Shown here in pieces: positions 51,632-61,489 of a stretch of DNA of 64,000 bases. Numbering within the stretch: position 1 is the first letter of the stretch; each line of letters begins with the position of its first letter. Below the pieces are notes generated by a model, which did not search any database, was not told the origin of the DNA, and was given only the letters and a program-made list of their open reading frames with translations. The position numbers were made by a program, and so were the translations under genes. This DNA is from Bacteroidota bacterium (GTDB taxonomy: Bacteria > Bacteroidota > Bacteroidia > Bacteroidales > JAGNHN01): NCBI GenBank assembly GCA_022710185.1, contig JAKLHK010000003.1:147995-211994 (forward strand), read 5' to 3'.

Positions 51632-52948
51632 TCAGCGATCGGTAAGGGAATTGAGCTGCGTGATCCCGATCAGCCGGTCATAACGTCCCCCGGTTTCCCG
51701 GTAATAGGCCAGAATGGTGTAGTCGTTTTCGGTCTCCTGGTGGGTCCCCTCGATGAGAGCCGCATCGGAGAAGGATTGCCCGTCTTCCAGGTATCCATAT
51801 AGGTAGTTGTAATAGCCCTGTTTCAGGTAGAGGGTGGCCAGGTAGGCCTTGTGCCGGGGATCCCAGCGCATACGGGCCTCCGGATCCTTACCCCAGGCTG
51901 TGAAGGCCCCGATCAGGTATACATTGCCATTGAGGAGGGGCGACTCATAGGGCAGGGTGAACTCCACCCTGACATACTCAGCTTCCACGCGGGAGTCGGT
52001 GCCTTCGTTCACCTTCACCAGGAAACGGCCATTGATGTCGCGGTCCAGGGAATATACCTGGAATGGACGGCGCAGATCGGGCTGTACCCTGAGGGTGTAT
52101 GAAGTATCGTCCTCCAGGATCTGCATTACCCGGTCGGTGAGGTAGCGCAGTGACTTCAGGTCCACATGGCGGAACTCGTTGAGCCCGTCGAACACATTGC
52201 CGCTCTCCAGGTCGTAGTCCAGCATGCCTCCGTTCATCATGCGGGGCTGCATACCTGTGATGGCATTATCCCAGCGCCCGTTTTGCTGCACCACCACCTT
52301 CAGGTTGCGGTAGGGCTGGTCCATGGCGTACCCCAGCAGGTCAATGCTGAAGTCTATTTCCTGTCGGTAGTCCCGGTCCTCGATTTCGGTAGCGGCGTGC
52401 ACCCTGCCACGGATGCTGACGAGCTCTTCCACGATAAGGAAGCGCCGGGTGATGAGAGGCTCATCCGGGCGTTCTGCAGCATATATCTTGAGCAGATAGT
52501 TCCCGGAAAGGAGGGGCTTCACTTCATCTTCAGGAAAAAGCAGGCTGTAGTGGGTATACCGCTGAAGGGTGTTGTAGGAAGCCTGATAATCCGTAATGTA
52601 CCCCTCGGTGAACCCCTGGAGGTAGTCCGAAGGAAGCAGTTCCGACGGCCTCCAGGCCGCATCGCAGTGGATCAGGGTGTAACGGTAGTCCTGACGGCCT
52701 CCCTGCAGGTCATCAAAGCTGAGCAGCAGTTTCTCCTCCGTTGCAAGCGCGATCTGGGGGGCGGAAAGCTCCCAGCCGGCCCGGTGCAGCATCACGGTTC
52801 GGATATGCGGAACATATACGTGGTCATCGCAGCGGAAATAATCCGGGTAAAAGTAATCCGGCTGTTCCTGGCCTGAGACGGGATGAGGGGAGAGGAACAG
52901 GGTGAGGAGGAGGAACAGCAAAAGGTTCAGCTTGGGGAGCTCAGGCAT
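51632..52948 (-). CDS. T9SS Plug protein (DUF5103 family)
   Basis: A roughly 438-residue periplasmic protein that closes the SprA translocon pore on the periplasmic side in Flavobacterium. The signal peptide (LLLFLLLTLFLSPHPVSGQ) is followed by HIRTVMLHRAGWELSAPQI, LTDRVMQILEDDTSYTLRV, VRVEFTLPYESPLLNGNVYLIGAFTAWG (in two runs) and YNYLYGYLEDG, consistent with DUF5103. I use the ATG at 52948; the ATG at 53005 adds 19 residues and lies 4 bases after a -7 box, so a leaderless longer form is possible. It is divergent from nqrA. Confidence 0.82.
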   Translation of the reverse strand: MPELPKLNLLLFLLLTLFLSPHPVSGQEQPDYFYPDYFRCDDHVYVPHIRTVMLHRAGWELSAPQIALATEEKLLLSFDDLQGGRQDYRYTLIHCDAAWRPSELLPSDYLQGFTEGYITDYQASYNTLQRYTHYSLLFPEDEVKPLLSGNYLLKIYAAERPDEPLITRRFLIVEELVSIRGRVHAATEIEDRDYRQEIDFSIDLLGYAMDQPYRNLKVVVQQNGRWDNAITGMQPRMMNGGMLDYDLESGNVFDGLNEFRHVDLKSLRYLTDRVMQILEDDTSYTLRVQPDLRRPFQVYSLDRDINGRFLVKVNEGTDSRVEAEYVRVEFTLPYESPLLNGNVYLIGAFTAWGKDPEARMRWDPRHKAYLATLYLKQGYYNYLYGYLEDGQSFSDAALIEGTHQETENDYTILAYYRETGGRYDRLIGITQLNSLTDR

Positions 52949-53009
52949 CAGCAAGGTAGCCCTTGTCGTGCGGTGGCATGTAAGAGGTTTTCGGAATACG
53001 CTCATCTTT

Positions 53010-53017
53010 CAAAATTA
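53010..53017 (-). promoter_or_regulatory. Promoter -7 box of the plug gene
   Basis: TAATTTTG on the minus strand, with a TTGC about 21 bases upstream as -33. It ends 4 bases before an in-frame ATG (53005). Confidence 0.5.
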
Positions 53018-53132
53018 CGGCAAGCATAGCTATTCGCTGCAAGGGCTTCCGCCGAAAAAGCCCTACTTTTGAACGAGGCGGTGGTCAGGATATTTTTCAT
53101 CCCAGACAGCCAAATAATTAGATGAATAAATA

Positions 53133-53140
53133 TAATTTTG
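53133..53140 (+). promoter_or_regulatory. nqr operon promoter -7 box
   Basis: TAATTTTG fits TAnnTTTG, 36 bases before the nqrA ATG. A second match, TACTTTTG, lies at 53064-53071. Confidence 0.5.
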
Positions 53141-53176
53141 CCCGATAATTACCCAGCCCATCAAGGGAGAACACCT

Positions 53177-54526
53177 ATGACCAGAATCACCAAACTCAAG
53201 AAAGGCCTCGATATCCACATGGTCGGGGAAGCCAGCAAGACGGTCAGGGATTATACCACGGGTCAGTTCGCCGTGAAGCCCACGGACTTCAGCGGCGTTT
53301 ATCCCAAGCTGCTCGTCAGGGAAGGGGACACGGTGAAGGCCGGGAGCCCGCTATTCTTTGACAAGTACCGGGAGCAGATCCGGGTTGTGTCGCCGGTGAG
53401 CGGCACAGTGACCGCCATCAAGCGTGGAAAGCAGCGTGTGATCGAAGAGATCTGTATCCATGCCGATGAGCGGCCTGCCTACGAATCCTTCGGCACGGGC
53501 CAACCTTCCGGCATGGATAGGGATGCAGTGCTCGCGCACATGCTGAAGACAGGCACCTTCACCTTCATCCATCAGCTGCCCTACGCCATCGTCGCGTCCC
53601 CGGAGTCGAACCCCAAGTCCATTTTCGTTTCCGCCTTCGATACCGCACCCATGGCCCCCGACCAGGACCTCCTGGTGGAGGGAGAGGGGGAGGCCTTTCA
53701 GACCGGACTGGATGCCCTGGGCAAGCTGACCACCGGCAAGGTCTATCTGGGCGTCAGCCCCTCGCGGAACCGGAGCAAAGTATTTCATGAGGCCCGGGGT
53801 GTAGAAGTACTTCATTTCGAAGGGCCTCATCCGGCAGGGAACCCGGGGATACAGATCCACCATACCGATCCGGTGAACAAAGGGGAGGTAGTATGGTACC
53901 TTCGTCCCGCCGATGTAGTGATCATCGGCCGTGCCTTCCTCCAGGGCGTGTTCGATGCCACCACCCTGGTCGCCCTGACGGGTTCTGAGGTCAGGGAACC
54001 TCACTATGTCCGCACGCTCCGCGGATGCAGTATCGAAGGACTCGTGAAGGCTGGCGTAGAGGGCGACAACCTCCGCTATATCTCAGGCAATGTGCTGACC
54101 GGTACCCGGATCGACCGCAGGGGGTATATTGGATACTTCCACAACCAGATCAGTGTGATACCTGAAGGCAACCATTACGAGTTCTTTGGCTGGGCGCTGC
54201 CCGGACTGGGCAAGTTCAGTGTGAGCCGGAGCTACCTTTCCTGGCTTACGCCCAACAAGAAGTACCGCCTGCACACCAACCTCAACGGTGGCCACCGGGC
54301 CTTCGTGATGACGGGGGAATACGAGCGGGTGCTCCCTATGGACATCTATCCGGTGCATCTGCTGAAGGCCATCATGGTGGAAGATATTGATCTGATGGAA
54401 AACCTGGGCATCTATGAGGTGTCGGAGGAAGATTTCGCGCTGTGCGAAGTGGTCTGTACCTCCAAGACCCCCGTTCAGGCCCTGCTGCGCCAGGGGCTGG
54501 ACCTGATGCGGAAGGAGATGAGTTAA
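53177..54526 (+). CDS. nqrA: Na+-translocating NADH:quinone reductase subunit A
   Basis: A 449-residue peripheral subunit of the sodium pump. LKKGLDIHMVGEA starts the protein, then VKPTDFSGVYPKLLVREGD and FDKYREQIRVVSPVSGTVTA, a biotinyl-lipoyl-like fold. The frame can begin at a TTG (53138), but that codon is in the promoter; the ATG at 53177 has a good AGGGAGA site. NqrA contacts quinone and NqrB. It is the first gene of nqrABCDEF. Confidence 0.94.
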   Translation: MTRITKLKKGLDIHMVGEASKTVRDYTTGQFAVKPTDFSGVYPKLLVREGDTVKAGSPLFFDKYREQIRVVSPVSGTVTAIKRGKQRVIEEICIHADERPAYESFGTGQPSGMDRDAVLAHMLKTGTFTFIHQLPYAIVASPESNPKSIFVSAFDTAPMAPDQDLLVEGEGEAFQTGLDALGKLTTGKVYLGVSPSRNRSKVFHEARGVEVLHFEGPHPAGNPGIQIHHTDPVNKGEVVWYLRPADVVIIGRAFLQGVFDATTLVALTGSEVREPHYVRTLRGCSIEGLVKAGVEGDNLRYISGNVLTGTRIDRRGYIGYFHNQISVIPEGNHYEFFGWALPGLGKFSVSRSYLSWLTPNKKYRLHTNLNGGHRAFVMTGEYERVLPMDIYPVHLLKAIMVEDIDLMENLGIYEVSEEDFALCEVVCTSKTPVQALLRQGLDLMRKEMS

Positions 54527-54545
54527 CCGGAAAATACAAGGTCCG

Positions 54546-55691
54546 ATGAAGGCATTACGCAGATATATCGACAAGATCAAACCCCAGTTCGAGAAGGGAG
54601 GGCGCTTCGAGAAGCTGCAATCCACTTTCGACGCTTTTGAAACCTTTCTGTTCGTTCCCAACAAGACTACCACTTCGGGTGCGCATATCCGTGATGCAAT
54701 GGATATGAAGCGAACGATGAGCGTGGTGGTCATCGCCCTGGTCCCGGCCCTGCTGTTCGGGATGTGGAACGTGGGGTACCAGCATTTCCTTTCCCAGGGG
54801 GAGGCGACAGGATTCTGGCCTACCTTCCTGTTCGGGCTGGTGCGGGTCCTGCCCATCGTGGTGGTGTCCTATGTTACGGGGCTGGCCATAGAATTCATCT
54901 TTGCCCAGATCAGGGGGCATGAGGTCAACGAAGGCTTTCTGGTCAGCGGGATGCTCATTCCCTTGGTGGTATCCCCCGAGATCCCCCTGTGGATGGTTGC
55001 CCTGGCCACCGCCTTTGCCGTGATTATCGGCAAGGAGGTCTTCGGGGGCACGGGCATGAACATCATGAACCCGGCGCTGGTGGCCCGCGCTTTTCTCTTC
55101 TTTGCCTATCCCCAGGACATTTCCGGGGATAAGGTATGGATCGCCGACAAGGCGGATGCCTTCTCCGGGGCTACCCCTCTGGCACAGGCTGCCGCAGGCA
55201 ATATGGACCAGATGCCCAGTGTGTTAGACATGTTCCTTGGACTGATCCCCGGTTCCATCGGCGAGACCTCCACCCTCTTGATCCTGCTCGGGGGAGCCAT
55301 TTTGCTCGTTACAGGCGTTGGCAGCTGGCGCATCATGCTGAGCGGTTTTGCCGGGGGCTACCTCATGGGGCTGATCTTCAACCTCTGGGGTGCCAATACC
55401 TATATGGAGATACCAGCCTACCAACACCTCATCATGGGCGGCTTCGCCTTCGGGGTGGTCTTCATGGCCACCGACCCGGTCAGCGGGGCACAGACCAACA
55501 GGGGCAAGCTCATCTACGGTTTTCTCATCGGGATCACCGCCATCCTAATCCGTGTGCTTAACCCCGCCTATCCTGAAGGGATCATGCTCGCCATCCTCTT
55601 CATGAACATCATGGCGCCGCTGATCGATCATTACGTGGTGGAAAGCAATATCAAGCGCCGGCTGAGGCGTGTGAAAGTCAAAGCAGCCTAA
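54546..55691 (+). CDS. nqrB: Na+-translocating NADH:quinone reductase subunit B
   Basis: A 381-residue membrane subunit with about ten helices. The covalent FMN attachment site is the Thr in DAFSGATPLAQAA, and NIMNPALVARAFLFFAYP is conserved. It carries riboflavin and part of the Na+ path. ApbE, encoded at the end of the operon, attaches the FMN. Confidence 0.95.
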   Translation: MKALRRYIDKIKPQFEKGGRFEKLQSTFDAFETFLFVPNKTTTSGAHIRDAMDMKRTMSVVVIALVPALLFGMWNVGYQHFLSQGEATGFWPTFLFGLVRVLPIVVVSYVTGLAIEFIFAQIRGHEVNEGFLVSGMLIPLVVSPEIPLWMVALATAFAVIIGKEVFGGTGMNIMNPALVARAFLFFAYPQDISGDKVWIADKADAFSGATPLAQAAAGNMDQMPSVLDMFLGLIPGSIGETSTLLILLGGAILLVTGVGSWRIMLSGFAGGYLMGLIFNLWGANTYMEIPAYQHLIMGGFAFGVVFMATDPVSGAQTNRGKLIYGFLIGITAILIRVLNPAYPEGIMLAILFMNIMAPLIDHYVVESNIKRRLRRVKVKAA

Positions 55692-55714
55692 GGCACCCAA
55701 GAAAACCAAGCGCT

Positions 55715-56464
55715 ATGTACAGCAACGCATACATATTCCGGTACGCCTCCATCATGGTAATCCTGGTGGCGGCTATCCTCACCTCGGTTGCCCTGGTGCT
55801 GAAGCCATACCAGGAGCATAACCGCAGGGTGGAGAAAATCAGCGACATCCTCAGTGCGGCAGGTCTGGAAGCCGATGCTTCCAATGCCGTGGAGGTTTAC
55901 GAGCAGAGCATCATCGAAGAGCTGGCCATCGACCTCAGCGGTGAGGTGGTGGCCATATACAAGGATGGGGGCCTGGCCCAGGGTGAGGTCAGGGCCTTTG
56001 ACATCGATGTGAAGGTCGTCATGGATGAGATCGCCAAGGGCGGAAAGCCCCTGCTTCCTTTGTTCCATATGCGCGCCGCCGATAACAGCGAAGTATTTGT
56101 TATCCCGGTCCGCGGCAAAGGCCTCTGGGGGCCCATCTGGGGCAATATCGCCCTGGCCCCCGACTATACCACGGTGATCGGGGTGAGCTTCGACCACAAA
56201 GGTGAGACCCCTGGCCTGGGCGCTGAGACCAACACCACCGAGTTCGAAAGCCAGTTTCTGGGGAAAAAGATACTGGACGAATCGGGCAACTTCACCAGCA
56301 TCAAAGTGGTGAAGGGGGGCGTGGCCAACAGTTCCGACGTGCCCCTGCAGCATGGGGTGGACGCCATCTCCGGAGGAACCATCACCAGCAACGGGCTCTC
56401 CGCCATGGTGGAGGACTGCCTTAAGAACTATGTTCCATTCATTCAAAAACGTAAGGCATTATGA
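55715..56464 (+). CDS. nqrC: Na+-translocating NADH:quinone reductase subunit C
   Basis: A 249-residue subunit with one N-terminal helix (about 12-32) and a periplasmic FMN-binding domain. The FMN-bearing Thr lies in [14 protein letters not shown]. It also has [12 protein letters not shown] and [11 protein letters not shown]. Its end overlaps nqrD by four bases. Confidence 0.94.
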   Translation: MYSNAYIFRYASIMVILVAAILTSVALVLKPYQEHNRRVEKISDILSAAGLEADASNAVEVYEQSIIEELAIDLSGEVVAIYKDGGLAQGEVRAFDIDVKVVMDEIAKGGKPLLPLFHMRAADNSEVFVIPVRGKGLWGPIWGNIALAPDYTTVIGVSFDHKGETPGLGAETNTTEFESQFLGKKILDESGNFTSIKVVKGGVANSSDVPLQHGVDAISGGTITSNGLSAMVEDCLKNYVPFIQKRKAL

Positions 56465-57123
56465 GCGCAGATACCCCTAAAAAGGAGGCCCTGTTCTCCG
56501 CCAAGAACAGGCGCTTGCTCTTCAACCCCCTCAATAAGGAGAACCCGATCACGGTGCAGGTGCTCGGCATCTGTTCGGCGCTCGCCGTCACGGTTAAGCT
56601 CGAGCCTGCTGTAGTGATGGCCATCTCTGTTACCCTGGTAACCGCGTTCTCCAACCTGTCCATCTCCCTGCTGCGCAACACCATCCCTCCACGTATCCGC
56701 ATCATCGTGCAGCTGGTGGTCATCGCCATGCTTGTGATCCTGGTGGACGAAGTGCTGAAGGCCTTCTATTACGATGTGAGCAAGCAGCTCTCGGTTTTCG
56801 TAGGCCTTATCATCACCAACTGCATCATCATGGGCCGCCTGGAAGCCTTCGCCATGGGCAACAAGCCCTGGCCCTCCTTCCTCGATGGCATTGGAAACGG
56901 AGTGGGCTACGGTTGGATACTGATCGTTGTGGGTTTGTTCCGCGAATTCTTCGGATCCGGGACGATCTGGAACTTTCCGGTGATGGAAAAGCTCGGAGTG
57001 TACAACTTCGGATACAAGGACAATGGATTGATGATCCTGCCTCCCATGGCCCTGATCCTGGTTGGGGTAATCATCTGGATCCAGCGTGCGCGCAACCGCG
57101 AGCTGATCGAAGAGAACAAATAA
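56461..57123 (+). CDS. nqrD: Na+-translocating NADH:quinone reductase subunit D
   Basis: A 220-residue six-helix membrane subunit. [20 protein letters not shown] and IGLIITNC-like [19 protein letters not shown] hold the conserved cysteines near the intramembrane iron site shared with NqrE. It overlaps nqrC (ATGA). Confidence 0.94.
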   Translation: MSADTPKKEALFSAKNRRLLFNPLNKENPITVQVLGICSALAVTVKLEPAVVMAISVTLVTAFSNLSISLLRNTIPPRIRIIVQLVVIAMLVILVDEVLKAFYYDVSKQLSVFVGLIITNCIIMGRLEAFAMGNKPWPSFLDGIGNGVGYGWILIVVGLFREFFGSGTIWNFPVMEKLGVYNFGYKDNGLMILPPMALILVGVIIWIQRARNRELIEENK

Positions 57124-57144
57124 GAACGCCAAACCGAAACCACT

Positions 57145-57762
57145 ATGCAGGAATTGGTCAACATATTCGTCAAGTCGATCTTCATCGAGAACATGATCTT
57201 CGCGTACTTCCTGGGCATGTGTTCCTACCTTGCCGTGTCGAAGACCGTGAAGACTTCCATGGGACTAGGAATTGCCGTCATTTTTGTACTCGGCATCACT
57301 GTACCCATTGACTTCCTCATCAATAAGTATCTGCTTTCGGAAGGTGCATTGGCCTGGATCTCCCCATCCTGGGCAGAACTTGACCTGAGCTTTCTATCGT
57401 TCATCATGTTCATTGCTGTGATTGCCTCCATGGTCCAGCTGGTGGAGATGGTGGTCGAGAAGTTTTCCCCGGCCCTTTATAACAGCCTGGGTATCTTCCT
57501 TCCCCTGATCGCTGTGAACTGCGCGATCCTGGGAGGGTCCCTGTTCATGCAGGAAAGGGAATACGAGACCCTGGCGGAGGCTACCGTGTTCGGTCTGGGT
57601 TCCGGGGTGGGCTGGCTGCTCGCCATAGTGGCCATCGCTGCTATACGCGAGAAGATAAGGTACTCCCAGATCCCTGCCCCCCTGCGCGGACTGGGCATCA
57701 CCTTCATCATCACCGGCCTGATGGGCATTGCCTTCATGGCGTTCATGGGAATCGAGCTATAA
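57145..57762 (+). CDS. nqrE: Na+-translocating NADH:quinone reductase subunit E
   Basis: A 205-residue six-helix subunit homologous to Nqr[21 protein letters not shown] and [19 protein letters not shown] carry the iron-binding cysteines. It completes the intramembrane [2Fe-2S] site with NqrD. Confidence 0.95.
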   Translation: MQELVNIFVKSIFIENMIFAYFLGMCSYLAVSKTVKTSMGLGIAVIFVLGITVPIDFLINKYLLSEGALAWISPSWAELDLSFLSFIMFIAVIASMVQLVEMVVEKFSPALYNSLGIFLPLIAVNCAILGGSLFMQEREYETLAEATVFGLGSGVGWLLAIVAIAAIREKIRYSQIPAPLRGLGITFIITGLMGIAFMAFMGIEL

Positions 57763-57786
57763 TCTGAACAGTAAAAGATACGTGCC

Positions 57787-59043
57787 ATGTTACTACTGGA
57801 ATTCAGCATTGGGGCTACCGTATTGATCAGTGTAGGGATTTTCCTTCTGGTCATCCTCTCGCTCGTGATGCTGCTGCTTTATGCCCGAAAGAAGCTGACC
57901 CCCCAGGGTGAGGTGAAGATCACCATCAATGAAGAAAGGGAAATCATGGTGCCCCCGGGCACCAACCTGCTCTCGACCCTGGCTGCCCAGAAGATCTTCC
58001 TCCCTTCGGCCTGTGGCGGGGGCGGCACCTGCGGCACTTGTAAATGCCAGGTGCTGGAAGGCGGTGGCTCCATCCTGCCTACAGAAACAGGATTCTTCAG
58101 TCGTAAGGAACAGCAGAACCACTGGCGTCTGGGATGCCAGGTCAAGGTGAGGGAGGACATGAAGCTGGAGATCGAACCCGAGGTGTTTGGCATCAAGAAG
58201 TGGGAGTGCGAAGTCATTTCCAACCACAATGTGGCCACCTTCATCAAGGAGTTCGTGGTGAAGCTTCCGGAAGGAGAGAGCCTTGACTTCAAGTCGGGGG
58301 GCTATATCCAGATCGATGTCCCCCCTGTGGAAGTGGACTACAGTACCATAGAAGTCGAGCAGGAATACCGCGACGAGTGGGATAAGCTGAAGATGTGGGA
58401 CCTGAAGATGAAGAACAGCGAAGAGGTGGTCAGGGCCTACTCCATGGCCAACCACCCCGCCGAAGGGAACATCGTGATGCTTAACATCCGCATCGCCACC
58501 CCGCCCTGGGACCGCAAGGCCAACACCTTCATGAAGGTAAACCCGGGCATCTGTTCCTCATATATCTTTTCGCGCAAGCCTGGCGACAAGGTCATGGTCT
58601 CCGGTCCTTACGGGGAGTTCTTCCTGAAAGAAACCCAGCGAGAAATGATGTTCATCGGGGGTGGGGCCGGCATGGCACCCATGCGCAGTCATCTTTTCCA
58701 TCTCTTCCACACCCTCAAAACGAACCGCAAGGTGACGTTCTGGTACGGGGGGCGCTCCTTGCGCGAGCTGTTCTATATGGAGGATTTCCAGGCAATCGAA
58801 AAGGAGTTCCCCAACTTCAAGTTCAATATAGCCCTCTCTGAGCCTTTGCCGGAGGACAACTGGACGGGTTACAAGGGGTTCATCCACCAGGTGATTATGG
58901 ACAATTACCTGAAGAAACATGAAGAGCCCGAAGAGATAGAGTATTACATCTGCGGGCCGCCCATGATGAACGCCGCGGTGACCCGTATGCTCGACGACTA
59001 TGGAGTACCGAAGGAGATGGTGGCCTTTGATGATTTTGGTTGA
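57787..59043 (+). CDS. nqrF: Na+-translocating NADH:quinone reductase subunit F
   Basis: A 418-residue NADH dehydrogenase subunit. It has an N-terminal helix (about 10-30), a [2Fe-2S] ferredoxin domain with [18 protein letters not shown]-binding [13 protein letters not shown], and the NADH domain with [17 protein letters not shown] and [10 protein letters not shown]. Electrons enter the pump here. A terminator follows, so apbE gets read-through or its own start. Confidence 0.96.
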   Translation: MLLLEFSIGATVLISVGIFLLVILSLVMLLLYARKKLTPQGEVKITINEEREIMVPPGTNLLSTLAAQKIFLPSACGGGGTCGTCKCQVLEGGGSILPTETGFFSRKEQQNHWRLGCQVKVREDMKLEIEPEVFGIKKWECEVISNHNVATFIKEFVVKLPEGESLDFKSGGYIQIDVPPVEVDYSTIEVEQEYRDEWDKLKMWDLKMKNSEEVVRAYSMANHPAEGNIVMLNIRIATPPWDRKANTFMKVNPGICSSYIFSRKPGDKVMVSGPYGEFFLKETQREMMFIGGGAGMAPMRSHLFHLFHTLKTNRKVTFWYGGRSLRELFYMEDFQAIEKEFPNFKFNIALSEPLPEDNWTGYKGFIHQVIMDNYLKKHEEPEEIEYYICGPPMMNAAVTRMLDDYGVPKEMVAFDDFG

Positions 59044-59053
59044 TCCAAACCCG

Positions 59054-59087
59054 GTTGCCGGCCCTTGAGGAGTCGGCAACTTTTTTT
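59054..59087 (+). terminator. Intrinsic terminator between nqrF and apbE
   Basis: GTTGCCG (59054-59060) pairs with CGGCAAC (59074-59080), followed by seven T. Confidence 0.88.
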
Positions 59088-59107
59088 CAGGCCATTACCC
59101 TACCCTG

Positions 59108-60178
59108 ATGAAGGATATAAAAACCAATCGAATGTCAAGGTCAAAGCATACTGGCTGCAACAGTGCAGGTCGACTGGGCTGGTTCCTTTCCATACTTCTG
59201 ATGGCCGCCCTGGGTTGTCAGCAGGAGAAGCCCCTGGTCCCGGTACATTTTCAGGGGGAAGCCCAGGGAACATATTATGCGTTGACCTACTATGATGCGC
59301 AGCACCGTAACCTGCAACCGGCTGTGGACTCCCTCCTCCGGGCCTTCGACCTGGAAGCCTCGCTCTGGGTGGAGCAGAGCACACTTTCGCAGATCAACCG
59401 CAACGATACGAGCTATAGCTTAGGGCCCCACATGCAGGAGATGCTGCAGCTCTCCCTGCGCATCGCAAGGGAGAGCCAGGGAGCCTTCGATATCACTGTC
59501 GGTCCACTGGTCAATGCCTGGGGCTTTGGCTTCCGGGAAGGGCGGAAGCCCCAACAGGCTACCATCGACAGCCTGCTCCAGCTTACCGGAGCTGGGAGGT
59601 TTCGGGTTGAGGGAGATAAGGTGGTGAAATCCGATGCGCGGGTGGAGCTCGACCTGAACGCCATTGCCCAGGGCTATTCTGTTGACCTGCTGGGCGCTTT
59701 TCTGGAGGAGCAGGGGATACAGAATTTTCTGGTGGATATCGGCGGCGAGGTACTGGCCCGCGGTAAGAAAGCCGATGGCTCGGATTGGAGGGTGGGGATA
59801 GAGCGCCCGGCCGAATCACCGGACGCGCCCAGGGAGCTGCAGGATGTAGTGCGGCTGACCGACCTGGCCATGGCCACCTCAGGCTCCTACCGTAAGTTCT
59901 ATGAGCAGGATGGAGTGAAGTATTCTCATACCATCGATCCCGCGACCGGTTATCCGGTGACCCACCGCTTGTTGAGCGCCTCCGTTATGGCCGGCAGTGT
60001 GGCGCTGGCTGATGCCTATGCCACGGTGTTGATGGTTTTGGGACCTGAGAAGGCCAAAGCCTTCATTCTCGGGAGGAAGGATCTCGAGGCTTACCTGATC
60101 TTTACCAATGAAGACGGGGCCTACGAGACCTGGGTTAGCCCGGGACTGGAGCAACAGATCGTGCAGGATACTCAGTGA
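59108..60178 (+). CDS. apbE: FAD:protein FMN transferase (lipoprotein)
   Basis: A 356-residue periplasmic flavinyltransferase that attaches FMN to Thr in NqrB and NqrC. A lipobox (MAALGC) makes it a lipoprotein. FQGEAQGTYYALTYYD, LDLNAIAQGYSVD, FLVDIGGEVLARGKKADGSDW and SHTIDPATGYPV are family motifs, the last with the Mg-binding residues. The start may be Met1 (59108) or Met9 (59132). It follows the nqr operon after a terminator. Confidence 0.93.
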   Translation: MKDIKTNRMSRSKHTGCNSAGRLGWFLSILLMAALGCQQEKPLVPVHFQGEAQGTYYALTYYDAQHRNLQPAVDSLLRAFDLEASLWVEQSTLSQINRNDTSYSLGPHMQEMLQLSLRIARESQGAFDITVGPLVNAWGFGFREGRKPQQATIDSLLQLTGAGRFRVEGDKVVKSDARVELDLNAIAQGYSVDLLGAFLEEQGIQNFLVDIGGEVLARGKKADGSDWRVGIERPAESPDAPRELQDVVRLTDLAMATSGSYRKFYEQDGVKYSHTIDPATGYPVTHRLLSASVMAGSVALADAYATVLMVLGPEKAKAFILGRKDLEAYLIFTNEDGAYETWVSPGLEQQIVQDTQ

Positions 60179-60381
60179 TGTGCTGCGCGGGCTGAATTCT
60201 CGCAGGAACCCTCACCTCCACCGCAACCGCACCCCATAGGCTTGCCTGTATTCGGATCAATGGTGCTGCATGATTTCTTGAACTCGCCCCCTTTCTTAAA
60301 GAACATTTTCACCGCGATGCCAGCGAAAGCCAGGCCGATGAGGAGGGCAACGACAAGAAAGAGCTGAAGGTTGGGGTTCAT
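60172..60381 (-). CDS. Small membrane protein with a Cys-rich tail, NqrM-like candidate
   Basis: A 69-residue protein with one helix (LFLVVALLIGLAFAGIAVKM), a basic stretch (FFKKGGEFKK) and a four-cysteine tail, KKSCSTIDPNTGKPMGCGCG then GEGSC. This matches in outline the Nqr maturation factor NqrM (one helix, four Cys), which supplies iron to NqrD/E. It lies tail to tail with apbE, overlapping it by 7 bases. I start it at 60381, because the longer ATG at 60411 lies upstream of the -7 box TATCTTTG (60407-60400). Homology to NqrM is inferred from layout, not proven. Confidence 0.7.
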   Translation of the reverse strand: MNPNLQLFLVVALLIGLAFAGIAVKMFFKKGGEFKKSCSTIDPNTGKPMGCGCGGGEGSCENSARAAHH

Positions 60382-60399
60382 TGTACCAAAGAATTTCTG

Positions 60400-60407
60400 C
60401 AAAGATA
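60400..60407 (-). promoter_or_regulatory. Promoter -7 box of the NqrM-like gene
   Basis: TATCTTTG on the minus strand, 18 bases before the preferred ATG at 60381. Confidence 0.5.
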
Positions 60408-60432
60408 ACAAACCGGAACGCGGCTTGTTCGA

Positions 60433-61188
60433 CTATGTCCGAAGGCTTCTTCTCCACTCGGCGCATATGATGGCGGCAGCGATGGCCGCATTCAGCGACT
60501 CGGCCATGGGCCGGTCCGCTTCAGCGTGAGGGGGAATGCGCAGGCTGCGCTGCAGCAGGGGCATGAGCCCGTCCCTGATTCCGTGCGATTCGTTTCCGAT
60601 CACCACTATGGCCTCTGGGGGGATAGCTGTGGAATACAAGTCCATCCCATCCATGGCCGTGCCGATGAGCGGCCTCTTCGGGCTGAAGCGGGAGAGCGCG
60701 TCATAATCCATCACCCTCACGCGCACCCGTGCGATGCTGCCCATGCTTGCCTGCACCACTTTAGGATTGAACAGGTCTACACAGTCCGGAGCGAGGATAA
60801 CCTCGGGTATACCAAACCAGTCGGCGACGCGAAGAATGGTGCCGAGGTTGCCGGGGTCGCGTATCCCGTCGAGGTAGAGGGCGGGCCCCTTGGAGAGCGG
60901 GGCATTCTCAGGCAGGGGAGGAGGGATGCGGAACACTCCCAGGGCTGGGGAGGGGGAGGCCAGGGCGGACACCCTGCGCATCTGGTCTTCGTTCACCGTA
61001 ACCGGGGGCACTCCGGAGGGGAGCGGGCGTGTTTCTTCTCCGTTGCAGAGGATGAGGTCTGCGATCATGCCGGATGCCAGGAGGTCATTCACCAGTGTCA
61101 GGCCTTCGGCGATGAACTGCCCGTGGACCTTGCGGAACTTTGCCTGGTGGAGGGAGCGGATGTGTTTTTCCTGGTTTTTGGAGATCAT
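60433..61188 (-). CDS. SpoU/TrmH-family rRNA or tRNA 2'-O-methyltransferase
   Basis: A 251-residue knotted (SPOUT) methyltransferase. The N-terminal substrate-binding domain (KFRKVHGQFIAEGLTLVNDL) is followed by motif 1 DGIRDPGNLGTILRVADWFG, motif 2 VVIGNESHGI and motif 3 IPPHAEADRPMAESLNAAIA. The nucleotide modified cannot be read from the sequence; RlmB-like and TsnR-like proteins look alike. Confidence 0.88.
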   Translation of the reverse strand: MISKNQEKHIRSLHQAKFRKVHGQFIAEGLTLVNDLLASGMIADLILCNGEETRPLPSGVPPVTVNEDQMRRVSALASPSPALGVFRIPPPLPENAPLSKGPALYLDGIRDPGNLGTILRVADWFGIPEVILAPDCVDLFNPKVVQASMGSIARVRVRVMDYDALSRFSPKRPLIGTAMDGMDLYSTAIPPEAIVVIGNESHGIRDGLMPLLQRSLRIPPHAEADRPMAESLNAAIAAAIICAEWRRSLRT

Positions 61189-61280
61189 GGGGCGAAGGTC
61201 GTGAATATTGGGGGAGGGGGGGTGATTTTTTTTGAGAGAGGTGTGAAGTTAAAGCTCACGATCACAGGGACTTATAAGGA

Positions 61281-61326
61281 TAACCGTTATATCCGTTAGA
61301 ACGGTTAAAAACGGCTATAACGGTTA
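61281..61326. repeat. Nested inverted repeat of AACGGTT units
   Basis: TAACCGTTATA (61281-61291) and TATAACGGTTA (61316-61326) are perfect 11-base inverted copies. Between them are two or three more copies of the CCGTT/AACGG core. This is the only notable structure in the 300-base gap between the methyltransferase start and rplI. Confidence 0.75.
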
Positions 61327-61435
61327 ATGAACTCAAAGCACTAACAACCAGGGAGTTACAAGCGACCTTTCCCGACTCTATTGGAATTCGTCCGGCCTGG
61401 CCACAAAGAATCGATCAAGCGCAGGAACGCAAAGC

Positions 61436-61468
61436 AAAAAAAAAGGCCGTCCCATTCAGGACAGCCTT
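61436..61468 (-). terminator. Intrinsic terminator of rpsF-rpsR-rplI
   Basis: On the minus strand AAGGCTGTCC (61468-61459) pairs with GGACGGCCTT (61452-61443), followed by a run of nine T (61444-61436, two of them shared with the stem). Confidence 0.92.
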
Positions 61469-61489
61469 CTCATCCGACCCTTTCAGGGC

